Assembly: GCF_014596085.1 (NCBI RefSeq)
Contig: NZ_JACCJY010000018.1
Location: forward strand, 62,001 to 126,000
Reading direction: 5' to 3'
DNA length: 64,000 nucleotides
Source of the DNA: Azospirillum tabaci
Lineage (GTDB): Bacteria; Pseudomonadota; Alphaproteobacteria; Azospirillales; Azospirillaceae
Part shown: one piece after another, positions 52,648-62,155 of the stretch
How the letters are laid out: each line of letters opens with the position of its first letter
Numbering within the stretch: the stretch's first letter is position 1
Translations under genes and position numbers: made by a program
Notes under the pieces: generated by a model
Database searches by the model: none
What the model saw: the letters and a program-made list of their open reading frames with translations, nothing else
What the model was told of the DNA's origin: nothing

Positions 52648-53666
52648 TGAGTGAGAACAAAACCCCCAGCGTTGAAACCCGGACCGTGACGTCCGACGAG
52701 GCCGATGTGCGCCTCGACCGCTGGTTCAAGCGCCATTTCCCCGACGTGGGGCACGGCTATCTGCAGAAGCTGCTGCGCACCGGCCAGATCCGCGTGGACG
52801 GCAAGCGGGCGGAGACCTCGACCCGGCTCGCCGCCGGCCAGTCCATCCGCATCCCGCCGCTGGCCGACTGGGCCAAGCCGGAGGGCGCCGCGCCGGCCCC
52901 GGCTCCGAAGAAGCCGGCCATGTCCGACAAGGACATCGCGGCGCTCCAGGCGCTGGTCCTCTTCAAGGACGGCGACGTCATCGCGCTGAACAAGCCGGCC
53001 GGGCTCGCCGTTCAGGGCGGCACCAACACCACCAAGCATCTCGACGCGATGCTGGACGCCCTGCGCTTCGACGCGAAGGAGCGGCCCAAGCTGGTCCACC
53101 GGCTGGACAAGGACACCTCGGGCGTCCTGCTGCTGGCGCGCAACACCTTCGCGGCGTCCAAGCTGACGGAGCAGTTCCGCGGCCGCGACGTGCGCAAGAT
53201 CTACTGGGCCGCCACGGTCGGCGTGCCGAAGCCCTACCAGGGCAAGATCGACCTCGCGCTGGCCAAGGAAGGCGGGCCGCAGGGCGAGCGGGTGGCCGGC
53301 GACGAGGACGACGGCAAGCGCGCCGTCACCTACTACACGGTGCTGGAAAACCTGGGCAAGCAGGCGGCCTTCGTCGCCATGTGGCCGCGCACGGGCCGCA
53401 CCCACCAGCTCCGCGTCCACATGAACGCCATCGGCACGCCGATTCTGGGCGACGGCAAGTATGCCGGGCAGGGGGCCTATCTTCCGGGCGCCGAGGTTCA
53501 GAAGAAGCTGCATCTGCACGCCCGCCGCCTGATCCTGCCGCACCCGCGCGGTGGCAACCGGATGATCGACGTGACGGCGCCGCTGCCGGACCACATGCTG
53601 ACGACCTGGAAGTATCTGGGCTTCAGCGCCAGCCTGAAGGGCGATCCGTTCGAGGGCGTGGAGTAA
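52647..53666 (+). CDS. rluC: RluA family 23S rRNA pseudouridine synthase (RluC-type)
   Basis: This 339-residue enzyme has an N-terminal S4 RNA-binding domain (about 20-70, RLDRWFKRHFPDVGHGYLQK) and an RluA catalytic domain with VLNKPAGLAVQ-like LNKPAGLAVQGG, the catalytic aspartate in HRLDKDTSG (about 151-159), RKIYWA and GRTHQLRVHM. It modifies uridines of 23S rRNA. It overlaps crcB by one base. The TAA stop lies in the left arm of the palindromic element at 53,663. Confidence 0.92.
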   Translation: MSENKTPSVETRTVTSDEADVRLDRWFKRHFPDVGHGYLQKLLRTGQIRVDGKRAETSTRLAAGQSIRIPPLADWAKPEGAAPAPAPKKPAMSDKDIAALQALVLFKDGDVIALNKPAGLAVQGGTNTTKHLDAMLDALRFDAKERPKLVHRLDKDTSGVLLLARNTFAASKLTEQFRGRDVRKIYWAATVGVPKPYQGKIDLALAKEGGPQGERVAGDEDDGKRAVTYYTVLENLGKQAAFVAMWPRTGRTHQLRVHMNAIGTPILGDGKYAGQGAYLPGAEVQKKLHLHARRLILPHPRGGNRMIDVTAPLPDHMLTTWKYLGFSASLKGDPFEGVE

Positions 53667-53799
53667 CGGGCACGGGATTCACGACAGAGGCGCAGAGACG
53701 CGGAGAGATGTGCAGGCGAGCGGGCTGCGCATCCTTTAGACACCTCTCGACACGTTTCTCCGTGCCTCTGCGTCCCCGCGGTTCATCGTTTCCCGTTAC
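53663..53799. mobile_element. MITE-like palindromic element between convergent genes
   Basis: Terminal inverted repeats GTAACGGG (53,663-53,670) and CCCGTTAC (53,792-53,799) bound a 137-bp element. The similarity extends inward for about 45 bases with mismatches (GCAGAGACGCGGAGA against TCTCCGTGCCTCTGCGTCC). The TAA stops of both rluC and the convergent gntR gene lie inside the arms. No protein is encoded. Confidence 0.65.
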
Positions 53800-54485
53800 C
53801 CCGCCTCGCGCGCGCCCAGAAACGCAGTAAGCTGCTCCGCCGCCTGCCCGACATGCTCTTCGACGAGCCGGCAGGCCGCATCCGCATCCCCCGCCCGGCA
53901 CGCCGCCAGCAGCGCGCGGTGCTCGTCCTGCGACCGCGGCAGATAGCCCAGCGCCGCGAACTGGAAGCGCAGATAGCGGTCGGCGGCCAGCAGATGCTGC
54001 TCCGCCAGCGCCAGCAGCCGGGGCCGCCCGGCCCGCGCGTAAAGCGTCATGTGGAAGCGCCGGTTCAGCTCTCCCATGCGTCCCGGATCGGCCTCCCCAT
54101 CCATCTCGGCGATCAGTTCCTCCGCCTGATCGAGGTCCGCCGCCGTCAGGCCGGGAAGCGACAGGCGCAGCGCCATCGGTTCCAGCGCCATGCGGATCGC
54201 CCCGATGTCGGCGCCGTCCGCCGCCGAGATCTCCGCGACGACGGCGCCGCGGTGCGGGTGGAACTCGGCCAGCGCCCGCGCCTCCAACTGGCGCAGCGCC
54301 TCGCGCACCGGCATGCGGCTGACCCCGAAGGTTTCCGCCAGGTCCTCCTGCCGCAATGGCGTGCCCGGCGCGATGACCCCGCTCAGGATCGCCTCGCGCA
54401 GCGTCGCCTCCACGAACTCCGTGGTGGTGCGGTGGCGTGGCTGCGCCCGCGCCACGAGGCGCGCCAGCCCGTCGTTGACCGCCAT
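53796..54485 (-). CDS. GntR family regulator, FadR/FCD subfamily
   Basis: This is a 229-residue repressor. The winged HTH (about 20-88) contains VEATLREAILSGVIAPGTPL and FGVSRMPVREALRQLEARA. The all-helical FCD effector domain (about 95-218) has metal-ligand candidates Asp in LNRRFHMTLY context and His in QDEHRALL and LVEEHVGQA, as in FCD proteins that bind carboxylates through a metal. It is divergent from benE, with a perfect palindrome between them, so it very likely controls benE. Ligand could be benzoate or a related acid. Confidence 0.87.
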   Translation of the reverse strand: MAVNDGLARLVARAQPRHRTTTEFVEATLREAILSGVIAPGTPLRQEDLAETFGVSRMPVREALRQLEARALAEFHPHRGAVVAEISAADGADIGAIRMALEPMALRLSLPGLTAADLDQAEELIAEMDGEADPGRMGELNRRFHMTLYARAGRPRLLALAEQHLLAADRYLRFQFAALGYLPRSQDEHRALLAACRAGDADAACRLVEEHVGQAAEQLTAFLGAREAG

Positions 54486-54508
54486 GCGTGATCTCCCCTT
54501 GCCAGGAT

Positions 54509-54520
54509 ATTGGATCCAAT
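54509..54520. promoter_or_regulatory. GntR/FCD operator candidate
   Basis: ATTGGATCCAAT is a perfect 12-bp palindrome of the kind bound by FCD-type GntR regulators. It sits in the 83-bp gap between gntR and benE. Confidence 0.65.
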
Positions 54521-54568
54521 CTATCACCCTTCTCATCGTTCCGCACCCCTGACGGAGGGTTCCGCGCC

Positions 54569-55816
54569 ATGTCCTCTTCCCACACCGTTCCGGCAACGGG
54601 CCTTTCGACGGGGCTTTCCCTGCGTGCCGTGGGTGCGGGCCTGCTGGCGGCCCTGGTCGGCTACGCCAGTTCCGTGGCCGTGGTCATTCACGGGCTGACC
54701 GCTGTGGGCGCCAACACGGAGCAGGTGGTGTCTGGCCTCGTCCTGGTGGGATTCGCCATGGGGCTGACGGCGATGGGCCTCAGCCTGCACCGGCGCAAGC
54801 CGATCAGCATCGCCTGGACCACGCCGGGTATGGCGCTGCTGGCCGCCACCGGGGCGGTGGAGGGCGGATTTGCCGCCGCGGTGGGCGCTTTCGTGGTGAC
54901 CGGGGTGCTGATCGTCCTGGCCGGACTGTGGTCGCCGCTGGGCCGCTGGATCGCCGCGATCCCGAAGCCGCTGGCCAACGGCATGCTGGCGGGCATCCTG
55001 CTGAAGCTGTGCCTCGCCCCCTTCCTGGCGGTGTCGCAGGCGCCGGGGGTGGCGCTCCTGGTGCTGGCGACCTGGGCAGTGATGGGGCGGGTGGCGCGGC
55101 TCTACGCCGTGCCCGCCGCGGTGGCGGTCGCGCTGGGGGCGATGGCGCTGGACTCTTCCGGCGGTTTGGCCGGCGGTTTGGCCGGCGGTTTGACCGGCGG
55201 GGCGGCGCTGTCCGGCGCGCTGTGGCCGGGCGTGACCTTCGTCCAGCCGGTGTTCACCTGGGAGGCGATGGTGGGCATCGCCCTGCCGCTGTTCGTCGTC
55301 ACCATGGCGTCGCAGAACATCCCCGGCCTTGCCGTTCTGGCAACCTACAACTACGCGCCGCCGACCCGTCCGATCTTCCTGGCGACGGGCGCGGCCTCCG
55401 CCCTGACGGCGCTGGGCGGCGCGCCGACCGTCAACCTCGCGGCGATCACCGCGGCGCTCTGCGCCAGCCCGGACGCCGACCCGAACCCGGCACGGCGCTG
55501 GCAGGCCGCCTTCGTCAGCGGCGTCGGCTACATCCTGTTCGCCGGGCTGGCCGGGGTGACGGCGGTGATGGTCACCCGATCCCCGCCGATCCTGATCGAG
55601 GCGGTGGCCGGCCTGGCCCTGGTCGGGGCTTTCGGCTCCGCCCTGATGGGCGCCGTGCAGGTGGAGGCGAACCGGACCGCCGCCCTGGTCACCTTGCTGG
55701 TCACCGCCTCCGGCCTGTCCTTCGCCGGGGTGGGGTCCGCCTTCTGGGGGCTGCTGCTGGGCGGGGCGGTGCATCTGCTCCATTGGCGCCCGGCCGCGTT
55801 GCAACCGGCAAAGTGA
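54569..55816 (+). CDS. benE: BenE family benzoate/H+ symporter-like transporter
   Basis: This 415-residue polytopic membrane protein has about twelve helices. It shows LVGYASSVAVVIHGLTAVGA (about 31-50), the family stretch ISIAWTTPGMALLA, IPKPLANGMLAGILLKLC, VTMASQNIPGLAVL and the APTVNLAAITAALCAS segment. The family imports benzoate or other aromatic acids with protons. A Gly-rich tandem (GGLAGGLAGGLTGG, about 193-206) arises from a 12-base DNA repeat and lengthens one loop. No benzoate catabolism genes are nearby, so the substrate is uncertain. Confidence 0.88.
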   Translation: MSSSHTVPATGLSTGLSLRAVGAGLLAALVGYASSVAVVIHGLTAVGANTEQVVSGLVLVGFAMGLTAMGLSLHRRKPISIAWTTPGMALLAATGAVEGGFAAAVGAFVVTGVLIVLAGLWSPLGRWIAAIPKPLANGMLAGILLKLCLAPFLAVSQAPGVALLVLATWAVMGRVARLYAVPAAVAVALGAMALDSSGGLAGGLAGGLTGGAALSGALWPGVTFVQPVFTWEAMVGIALPLFVVTMASQNIPGLAVLATYNYAPPTRPIFLATGAASALTALGGAPTVNLAAITAALCASPDADPNPARRWQAAFVSGVGYILFAGLAGVTAVMVTRSPPILIEAVAGLALVGAFGSALMGAVQVEANRTAALVTLLVTASGLSFAGVGSAFWGLLLGGAVHLLHWRPAALQPAK

Positions 55817-55873
55817 GTTGCGCTTTCGCGGCGCGGCCCGCATAAGACCGGTACGACCCGCGTCCCGGAGGCG

Positions 55874-56569
55874 ATGCCCGTGAGCAGCTCAGAGAATGCC
55901 CGTCCGCTGCGGCTGGCCCTGTTCGATTGCGACGGCACGCTGGTGGACAGCCAATTCGCCATCATCGACGCCATGACCACCGCCTGGGCCGTCCACGGCC
56001 TGGGCGAGCCGGACCCGCTGGAGGTGCGCCGCATGGTCGGGCTGCCGCTGGTGCAGGCGGTGTCGCAACTGTTGCCCGACCTGGACACCGACCGCCATGT
56101 GACCGTCGCGGAGAGCTACAAGGACGCCTTCGCGGCGCTGCGCCACCGCGGCGACCTGCACGAGCCTCTGTTCCCCGGCCTGCGCGACACGCTGGACGCG
56201 CTGGAGGCCGAAGGCGTGCTGCTGGGCGTGGCGACCGGCAAGTCGCGGCGCGGGCTCGACGCCGTGCTGGCCCACCACGGGCTGGCGCACCGTTTCGTCA
56301 CCCTGCAGACCAGCGACGTCGGCCCCGGCAAGCCGCACCCCGACATGGTCTACCGCGCCCTGGCCGAAACCGGGGTGGAAGCGGCGCGGACGGTTGTGAT
56401 CGGCGACACCACCTACGACATTCAGATGGCCCGCAACGCGCGGGTCGCGTCGGTCGGCGTCTCCTGGGGCTACCACGCGGTGGCCGAGCTGGAAGCCGCC
56501 GGGGCCGACCGCATCGTCCATCGCGGGCGCGAGGTGGCCGGCGCCGTGCTGGACCTGTTGCACCGATAA
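55874..56569 (+). CDS. HAD-IA hydrolase (phosphoglycolate phosphatase-like)
   Basis: This 231-residue phosphatase has motif I LFDCDGTLVDS (about 16-26), motif II GVATGKSRRGLD, motif III lysine in GPGKPHPDMVYRAL and motif IV TVVIGDTTYDIQMARNA. The cap is a helical bundle. It is followed 21 bases later by the ATP12 gene. In many alphaproteobacteria crcB, rluC, this HAD gene and ATP12 lie together; here gntR and benE separate the first two from the last two. Substrate is unknown. Confidence 0.88.
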   Translation: MPVSSSENARPLRLALFDCDGTLVDSQFAIIDAMTTAWAVHGLGEPDPLEVRRMVGLPLVQAVSQLLPDLDTDRHVTVAESYKDAFAALRHRGDLHEPLFPGLRDTLDALEAEGVLLGVATGKSRRGLDAVLAHHGLAHRFVTLQTSDVGPGKPHPDMVYRALAETGVEAARTVVIGDTTYDIQMARNARVASVGVSWGYHAVAELEAAGADRIVHRGREVAGAVLDLLHR

Positions 56570-56590
56570 GAGAGCATTCGAAGGACCCCG

Positions 56591-57289
56591 ATGAAGCGCT
56601 TCTACAAGACCGCCTCCGTCGACGAGGCCGCCGGCGGCGGCTTCGAGGTGCGCCTGGACAACCGTCCGATCCGCAGCCCGGCCAAGGCGCCGCTGGTCTT
56701 CGCGAGCTGGCCGCTGGCCCAGGCCGTCGCCGCCGAATGGGACGCGCAGCCCGAAGACATCGCCCCGGACAGCATGCCGCTGATGCAGCTCGCCAGCACG
56801 GCGGTGGACCTGATCGGCAAGGGCCGCGCCGCCATCGTGGACGGTGTGGCCGCCTATGCGGAGACGGATCTGCTCTGCTATCGCGCGGAGCATCCCAGGG
56901 CGTTGGTGGAGCGGCAGGCACAGCGGTGGCAGCCGCTGCTCGATTGGGCGACGCTGCGCTACGACGCGCCGCTGCACGTCAATGCCGGGCTGATGCCCAA
57001 GCCGCAGCCGCCCGAGGCGTTGCGCGCCCTGCGCAACGCGGTGGAGGCCTACGACGACTGGACGCTGTCGGCGCTCCAGACCGCCACCGGCTCCTGCGGT
57101 TCGCTGATCGTCGCGCTGGCGCTGGTCGAGGGGCACATCGACGCCGAGGAGGCGTTCGAGGTGTCGCAGCTCGACGAGACCTTCCAGATCGAGGCCTGGG
57201 GCGAGGACCCGGAGGCGACCAAGCGCCGCGCCGCTTTGCGCGTCGACATCGCCGCCTGCCGCCGCTTCGTCGATCTGCTGCGGGCGTGA
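56591..57289 (+). CDS. ATP12 family F1-ATP synthase assembly chaperone
   Basis: This 232-residue protein starts MKRFYKTASV and has VRLDNRPIRSPAKAPLVFAS, AVAAEWDAQPEDI, MPLMQLASTAVDLI, DLLCYRAEHPRALVERQ, WQPLLDWA and TGSCGSLIVALALVEG, the typical order of the ATP12 family. It binds the F1 alpha subunit before assembly and is characteristic of alphaproteobacteria and mitochondria. It is co-directional with the HAD gene. Confidence 0.93.
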   Translation: MKRFYKTASVDEAAGGGFEVRLDNRPIRSPAKAPLVFASWPLAQAVAAEWDAQPEDIAPDSMPLMQLASTAVDLIGKGRAAIVDGVAAYAETDLLCYRAEHPRALVERQAQRWQPLLDWATLRYDAPLHVNAGLMPKPQPPEALRALRNAVEAYDDWTLSALQTATGSCGSLIVALALVEGHIDAEEAFEVSQLDETFQIEAWGEDPEATKRRAALRVDIAACRRFVDLLRA

Positions 57290-57392
57290 TCATCGATCGG
57301 GTGGGGACGGAATAAAGCGCCGCAGCGGGCGTCCTGTCGGTGAGGGCCGGGTCCGTCGACCCGCCCCCCATCACGACAGGGAGGTTCCATCC

Positions 57393-57788
57393 ATGCACCG
57401 CTTCAGCCGTTTCACCGCCGCGGCGACCCTGCTCGCGCTCGGCCTTGTGGCGCCGTCCGCCTTTGCGCAGGGCGCCATGCCCGCCAAGACCGGCCAGTCG
57501 GCCGGCGGTCCCGTGCTGACCGACAGCAAAGGCATGACGCTCTATGTCTTCGACCGCGATTCGGGCGGCAAGTCCGCCTGCAACGGCCAGTGCGCCACCA
57601 ACTGGCCGCCGCTGATGGCTCCCGCGGGCGCCAAGGCGACGGGTGATTACTCGGTCATCACCCGCGACGACGGCTCCATGCAGTGGGCCTACAAGGGCAA
57701 GCCGCTCTATGGTTGGGCGAAGGACGGCAAGCCGGGCGACACCACCGGTGACGGGGTGAACAACGTCTGGCACGTCGCGCGCCCATAA
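57393..57788 (+). CDS. Secreted protein with Yx(FWY)xxD repeats (COG4315)
   Basis: This is a 131-residue exported protein: signal peptide FTAAATLLALGLVAPSAFAQ, then two copies of the family motif (LYVFDRDSGGKSACNGQCA and LYGWAKDGKPGD) around a CNGQCATNWPPLMAP core with a likely disulfide or metal-binding Cys pair. Its role is unknown; the family is common in the periplasm of proteobacteria. It ends at a strong bidirectional terminator. Confidence 0.85.
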   Translation: MHRFSRFTAAATLLALGLVAPSAFAQGAMPAKTGQSAGGPVLTDSKGMTLYVFDRDSGGKSACNGQCATNWPPLMAPAGAKATGDYSVITRDDGSMQWAYKGKPLYGWAKDGKPGDTTGDGVNNVWHVARP

Positions 57789-57806
57789 ACGCGGCCCTGA
57801 ACAGGG

Positions 57807-57842
57807 AAAAGCCCCCGCGGCGCAGGGCCGCGGGGGCTTTTT
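57807..57842. terminator. Strong bidirectional intrinsic terminator
   Basis: GCCCCCGCGG/CCGCGGGGGC forms a perfect 10-bp stem with loop CGCAGGG, flanked by AAAA on the left and TTTTT on the right. It serves the two convergent genes on either side. Confidence 0.92.
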
Positions 57843-57858
57843 GTGACCGGACCGGCGA

Positions 57859-58464
57859 TTACTGGCCGGTGCCCGACGGAGCGGCCGGCGGGGTGCCGGT
57901 GGCGCCGCCCGGAGCGGTCATGGTGCCGGTGGTGCCGGTGGAGGAGCGGCTGGCCGCGCCGTTCACCGTGTCGCCGGCCCGGTCCTTGTTCCGGTTCAGC
58001 GAGGTGGTGGTGTCGGAGTATTCGAACTCCGCCATCTCCTTCACCTGATCGCGGGTCATGCCCGAGAGCTGGACGCGCTCCTGCTGGGCGTCCCAGGTGG
58101 CGTTGTTGATGTCCACGGCGATCTGCTTTTCGCCGATGCCGAGGAAGCCGCCCGAGGAGATCACGAGCTGGCGGGCCTGGCCGTTGCTGTCCAGGATCAC
58201 GTCCTCGACCTCACCGACCTTCTCGTTGTCGGAGCCGTAGACGTTCTTGCCCATCATGTTCTCGGCGCTGGCCATCTGGCCGCCGGTCAGGCCGGAGGCG
58301 CTGCCAGACGCGGCGCTGCCCGAGGCGCTGCCGCTCTTGTTCATTTCGGTTGCGGTCGGGGCGCCGGTGGCGGTGCTGCCGGTGTTCGGCGACGAGCTCT
58401 GTGCCATCGCCGTGCCGGTCATCAGCGCCAGGACGGACGCAGCCGCGATGATTTCCCTCCGCAT
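57859..58464 (-). CDS. Exported PRC-barrel domain protein
   Basis: This is a 201-residue protein: signal peptide EIIAAASVLALMTGTAMAQ, then a low-complexity Ser/Gly/Ala/Thr stretch (about 23-62), one PRC-barrel (about 65-140, NMMGKNVYGSDNEKVGEVED and LVISSGGFLGIGEKQIAV), a short helical segment and a second low-complexity tail rich in Thr/Gly/Pro. It is probably periplasmic. PRC-barrel proteins of this type are abundant in alphaproteobacteria and often stress-linked, with no fixed function. Confidence 0.83.
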   Translation of the reverse strand: MRREIIAAASVLALMTGTAMAQSSSPNTGSTATGAPTATEMNKSGSASGSAASGSASGLTGGQMASAENMMGKNVYGSDNEKVGEVEDVILDSNGQARQLVISSGGFLGIGEKQIAVDINNATWDAQQERVQLSGMTRDQVKEMAEFEYSDTTTSLNRNKDRAGDTVNGAASRSSTGTTGTMTAPGGATGTPPAAPSGTGQ

Positions 58465-58624
58465 AACTCACTCCTCTCCGTGTTTCGGCGTGTCAGTTGC
58501 GTGCCTTGGTGTGTCTCGGTAAGGCAGAACGACAACAGGGCTTCGGAGGGAATGGTCACGCGGAAAATCGAAAATATCTTTCGGCTAGTTCGTGCAAGTT
58601 TCGGGAATAAAAGCGGCGAAGAAC

Positions 58625-59530
58625 TCAAAAGCTTGCCCAGACTGGCTTTTTCGGCGTGACTGTGGCCTCTCCGGCTGTCAAGACCATACCGTCTTGCCCC
58701 GCACGGGTGAGCTCTTCCAGCCGCAACAACGCCAGGGCGGAGGAACCATGGCCGCTGCGGATCTCGCCGACCTCCTTGCCCTCCAGCGTCACCGGCGTGC
58801 CGGGGGCGGGCAAGGGGCCGTCCAGCGTCACCGGGAACAGCTTCTTCTTGATCAGGGCGCGGTACTTGGTGCGGGCCGTCAATTCCTGACCCATGTAGCA
58901 GCCCTTGTCCCAGGAAATGGCGTTGAGGTCGTCCAGATCGTTCTCCAGGGGCAGCGCCTTGTCCGGCGTGAGGTCGCGGCTGCCCTCCGGAACGCCGAGC
59001 GCGAGACGCAGCCGGTCGTAGTCCGCCGCGTCGCGCGGCGCGAAGCCCGCCGCCTCCAGCGCCGCCGCGGCGCCGTCGCGCGGCAGGAAGGCGCGGGCGC
59101 CCAGCGCCGGCAGGCGCGGGTCGGTGAAGGCGACGCCGCCCGCGAAGGGCACCGCCGCCCCAGGCTCCTCCGGCAGGCCCAGCCGGGCGAGGGCGTCACC
59201 GCCGAACAGCGCGACGGCCACCAGGGCGCCGGCCCGATCCTCCAGCGTGATCTTGGAGCGCAGCTTGTACATCTTCAGGCGGCGCAGGAATTCCTCCCGC
59301 CGGTCCGTCTCGGGGTCCAGCAGAAGGGCGCCGTCCGATTCGGCGATGCGGAAGTCGTGCAGGAACTTGCCCTGCGGGGTCAGGAACAGGGCGTAGACGG
59401 CGCGGTCCGCTGCGACGCGGCGCACGTCGTTGGACACCAGCCCTTGCAGAAAGGCCGCCCGGTCCTCGCCCGCGACCGCGATCACGCCCCGGTCCTCCAG
59501 GATCGCGTAGCCCGCCTGTTCCGCCGTCAT
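58625..59530 (-). CDS. ygfZ: Folate-binding protein YgfZ (GcvT-like)
   Basis: This 301-residue protein has a GcvT-like fold and the invariant motif KGCYMGQE (209-216, key Cys211). YgfZ/IBA57 uses tetrahydrofolate to support maturation or repair of 4Fe-4S enzymes such as MiaB. Other landmarks are FLQGLVSNDV near 27-36 and TPQGKFLHDFRI near 51-62. The start at 59530 (MTAEQAGYAIL) is preferred; the frame extends upstream in low-complexity Arg/Pro sequence. It is monocistronic. Confidence 0.92.
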   Translation of the reverse strand: MTAEQAGYAILEDRGVIAVAGEDRAAFLQGLVSNDVRRVAADRAVYALFLTPQGKFLHDFRIAESDGALLLDPETDRREEFLRRLKMYKLRSKITLEDRAGALVAVALFGGDALARLGLPEEPGAAVPFAGGVAFTDPRLPALGARAFLPRDGAAAALEAAGFAPRDAADYDRLRLALGVPEGSRDLTPDKALPLENDLDDLNAISWDKGCYMGQELTARTKYRALIKKKLFPVTLDGPLPAPGTPVTLEGKEVGEIRSGHGSSALALLRLEELTRAGQDGMVLTAGEATVTPKKPVWASF

Positions 59531-59691
59531 GCCCTTGCTCCGATTGTCCCGTTCAAGTCCCCGATAGTTGGGCGAATGGGGCTGGGGAGGCAAGGGTGGC
59601 GAGGGGTGTGCCCTTGCATGGCGCGTCCGCCTTTTCCGCGGACGCGCCACGGTGCAAGCCGTGGTCGATGGACCGTCAGGCAGATGGGCCG

Positions 59692-60099
59692 TCAGACGGC
59701 TGGAGGTTCGATCCGCAGGACCTGCACCGACTTGGTGCGGCCGTCGAGCGTGCCGTAGGCGATGGATTGCCCCTCGGACAGGCCGAGCAGGGCGGCGCCC
59801 ACCGGTGTCAGGATCGAGATGCCGTCCTGGCGCCGGGCCGCTTCGTCCGGTGTGATGAGTGTGGCGGTGTGCCGCGTGCCCCGGTCGTCCGCGAAGGTGA
59901 CCCGGCTGCCGAGCCGGACGAAGGGCGTGCCGCCGTCGTCGGGAGGGTCCGCGACATCGGCGCGGTCGACCTCGCGCTGGAGGAAGTCGATGACGCCGGC
60001 GGGCTGGCTGAGATGGGCGAGAAGGACGTCGAGACGCCCGAGGTCATGGGGGGTGATTCGGATCGGCGGCGGATCGCCGAGCATCGACTTGCGGTTCAT
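59692..60099 (-). CDS. rnk: Rnk-like GreA/GreB-family nucleoside diphosphate kinase regulator
   Basis: This is a 135-residue protein. A short N-terminal helical arm (about 15-50) precedes a GreA/B C-terminal FKBP-like domain (about 55-135) with VRLGSRVTFADDRGTRHTAT and ILTPVGAALLGLSEGQSI. The arm is too short to reach the polymerase catalytic site, as in Rnk, which binds RNA polymerase without transcript cleavage activity. It is divergent from the ABC transporter operon. Confidence 0.87.
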   Translation of the reverse strand: MNRKSMLGDPPPIRITPHDLGRLDVLLAHLSQPAGVIDFLQREVDRADVADPPDDGGTPFVRLGSRVTFADDRGTRHTATLITPDEAARRQDGISILTPVGAALLGLSEGQSIAYGTLDGRTKSVQVLRIEPPAV

Positions 60100-60430
60100 T
60101 CCAAAAGCTCCATAAGCAAAGGCCGCCGGAAATGGCGGCCCTTTCCATAGCTGATGACGACGGCGGCCTCTTGTCAACCGTGCGGCGGCGTGGCATCTGT
60201 CCGTGTGCGAAGCAACTGCTGATTTGTTGGGTCATCTGCCGCTTTGTTGGGCTGCCCGGGCGCCTGGAACGGGGCACCTGAAACGGGGCGAATGACCGCA
60301 GGCTGGGCAACCGCTTCCCCTGTTGACGGCGAACAGCCTTGACGGGCAAGACTCTCCGAAAGTGGCATGGCTTTGGCAATGCCCTGCCGACTTCACCCCT
60401 ACCCGGTCCGTCTCCTTGGATTCCCCATCC
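60100..60430. other. Divergent intergenic region, no gene seen
   Basis: This stretch between rnk and the ABC transporter has two TTGACG hexamers (60,321 and 60,337) that could be -35 elements for the transporter, without a convincing -10. A repeated TTTGTTGGG(T/C) motif lies near 60,223 and 60,242. I could not recognise a purine riboswitch. Confidence 0.35.
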
Positions 60431-61978
<1,548 letters not shown>

Positions 61979-61988
61979 ACGCGACTTG

Positions 61989-62132
61989 CTCCCTCTCCCG
62001 TCCCGGGAGAGGGATGGGGCCCGCGCCGTGCGCGGGAAGGGTGAGGGTCCAGCGTGGAAAAAGCGCCTGACCCTTGCGTCACCCTCACCCGGCCGCCTGC
62101 GGCGGCCACCCTCTCCCGGGGCGGGAGAGGGG
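61989..62132. repeat. Compound palindromic repeat inside the ABC operon
   Basis: CCCTCTCCC/GGGAGAGGG hairpins at both ends (61,991-62,013 and 62,110-62,132) are joined by GGGTGAGGG and CACCCTCACCC arms, giving a long imperfect palindrome. It separates the ATPase and first permease genes and could stabilise or split the transcript. Confidence 0.8.
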
Positions 62133-62155
62133 ACGACGTGCGCCGGAGCCTTTTC

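Noticed and set aside
60100..60430. Purine riboswitch before the nucleoside-type ABC transporter
   Set aside because: No recognisable three-way junction core or conserved loop sequences.
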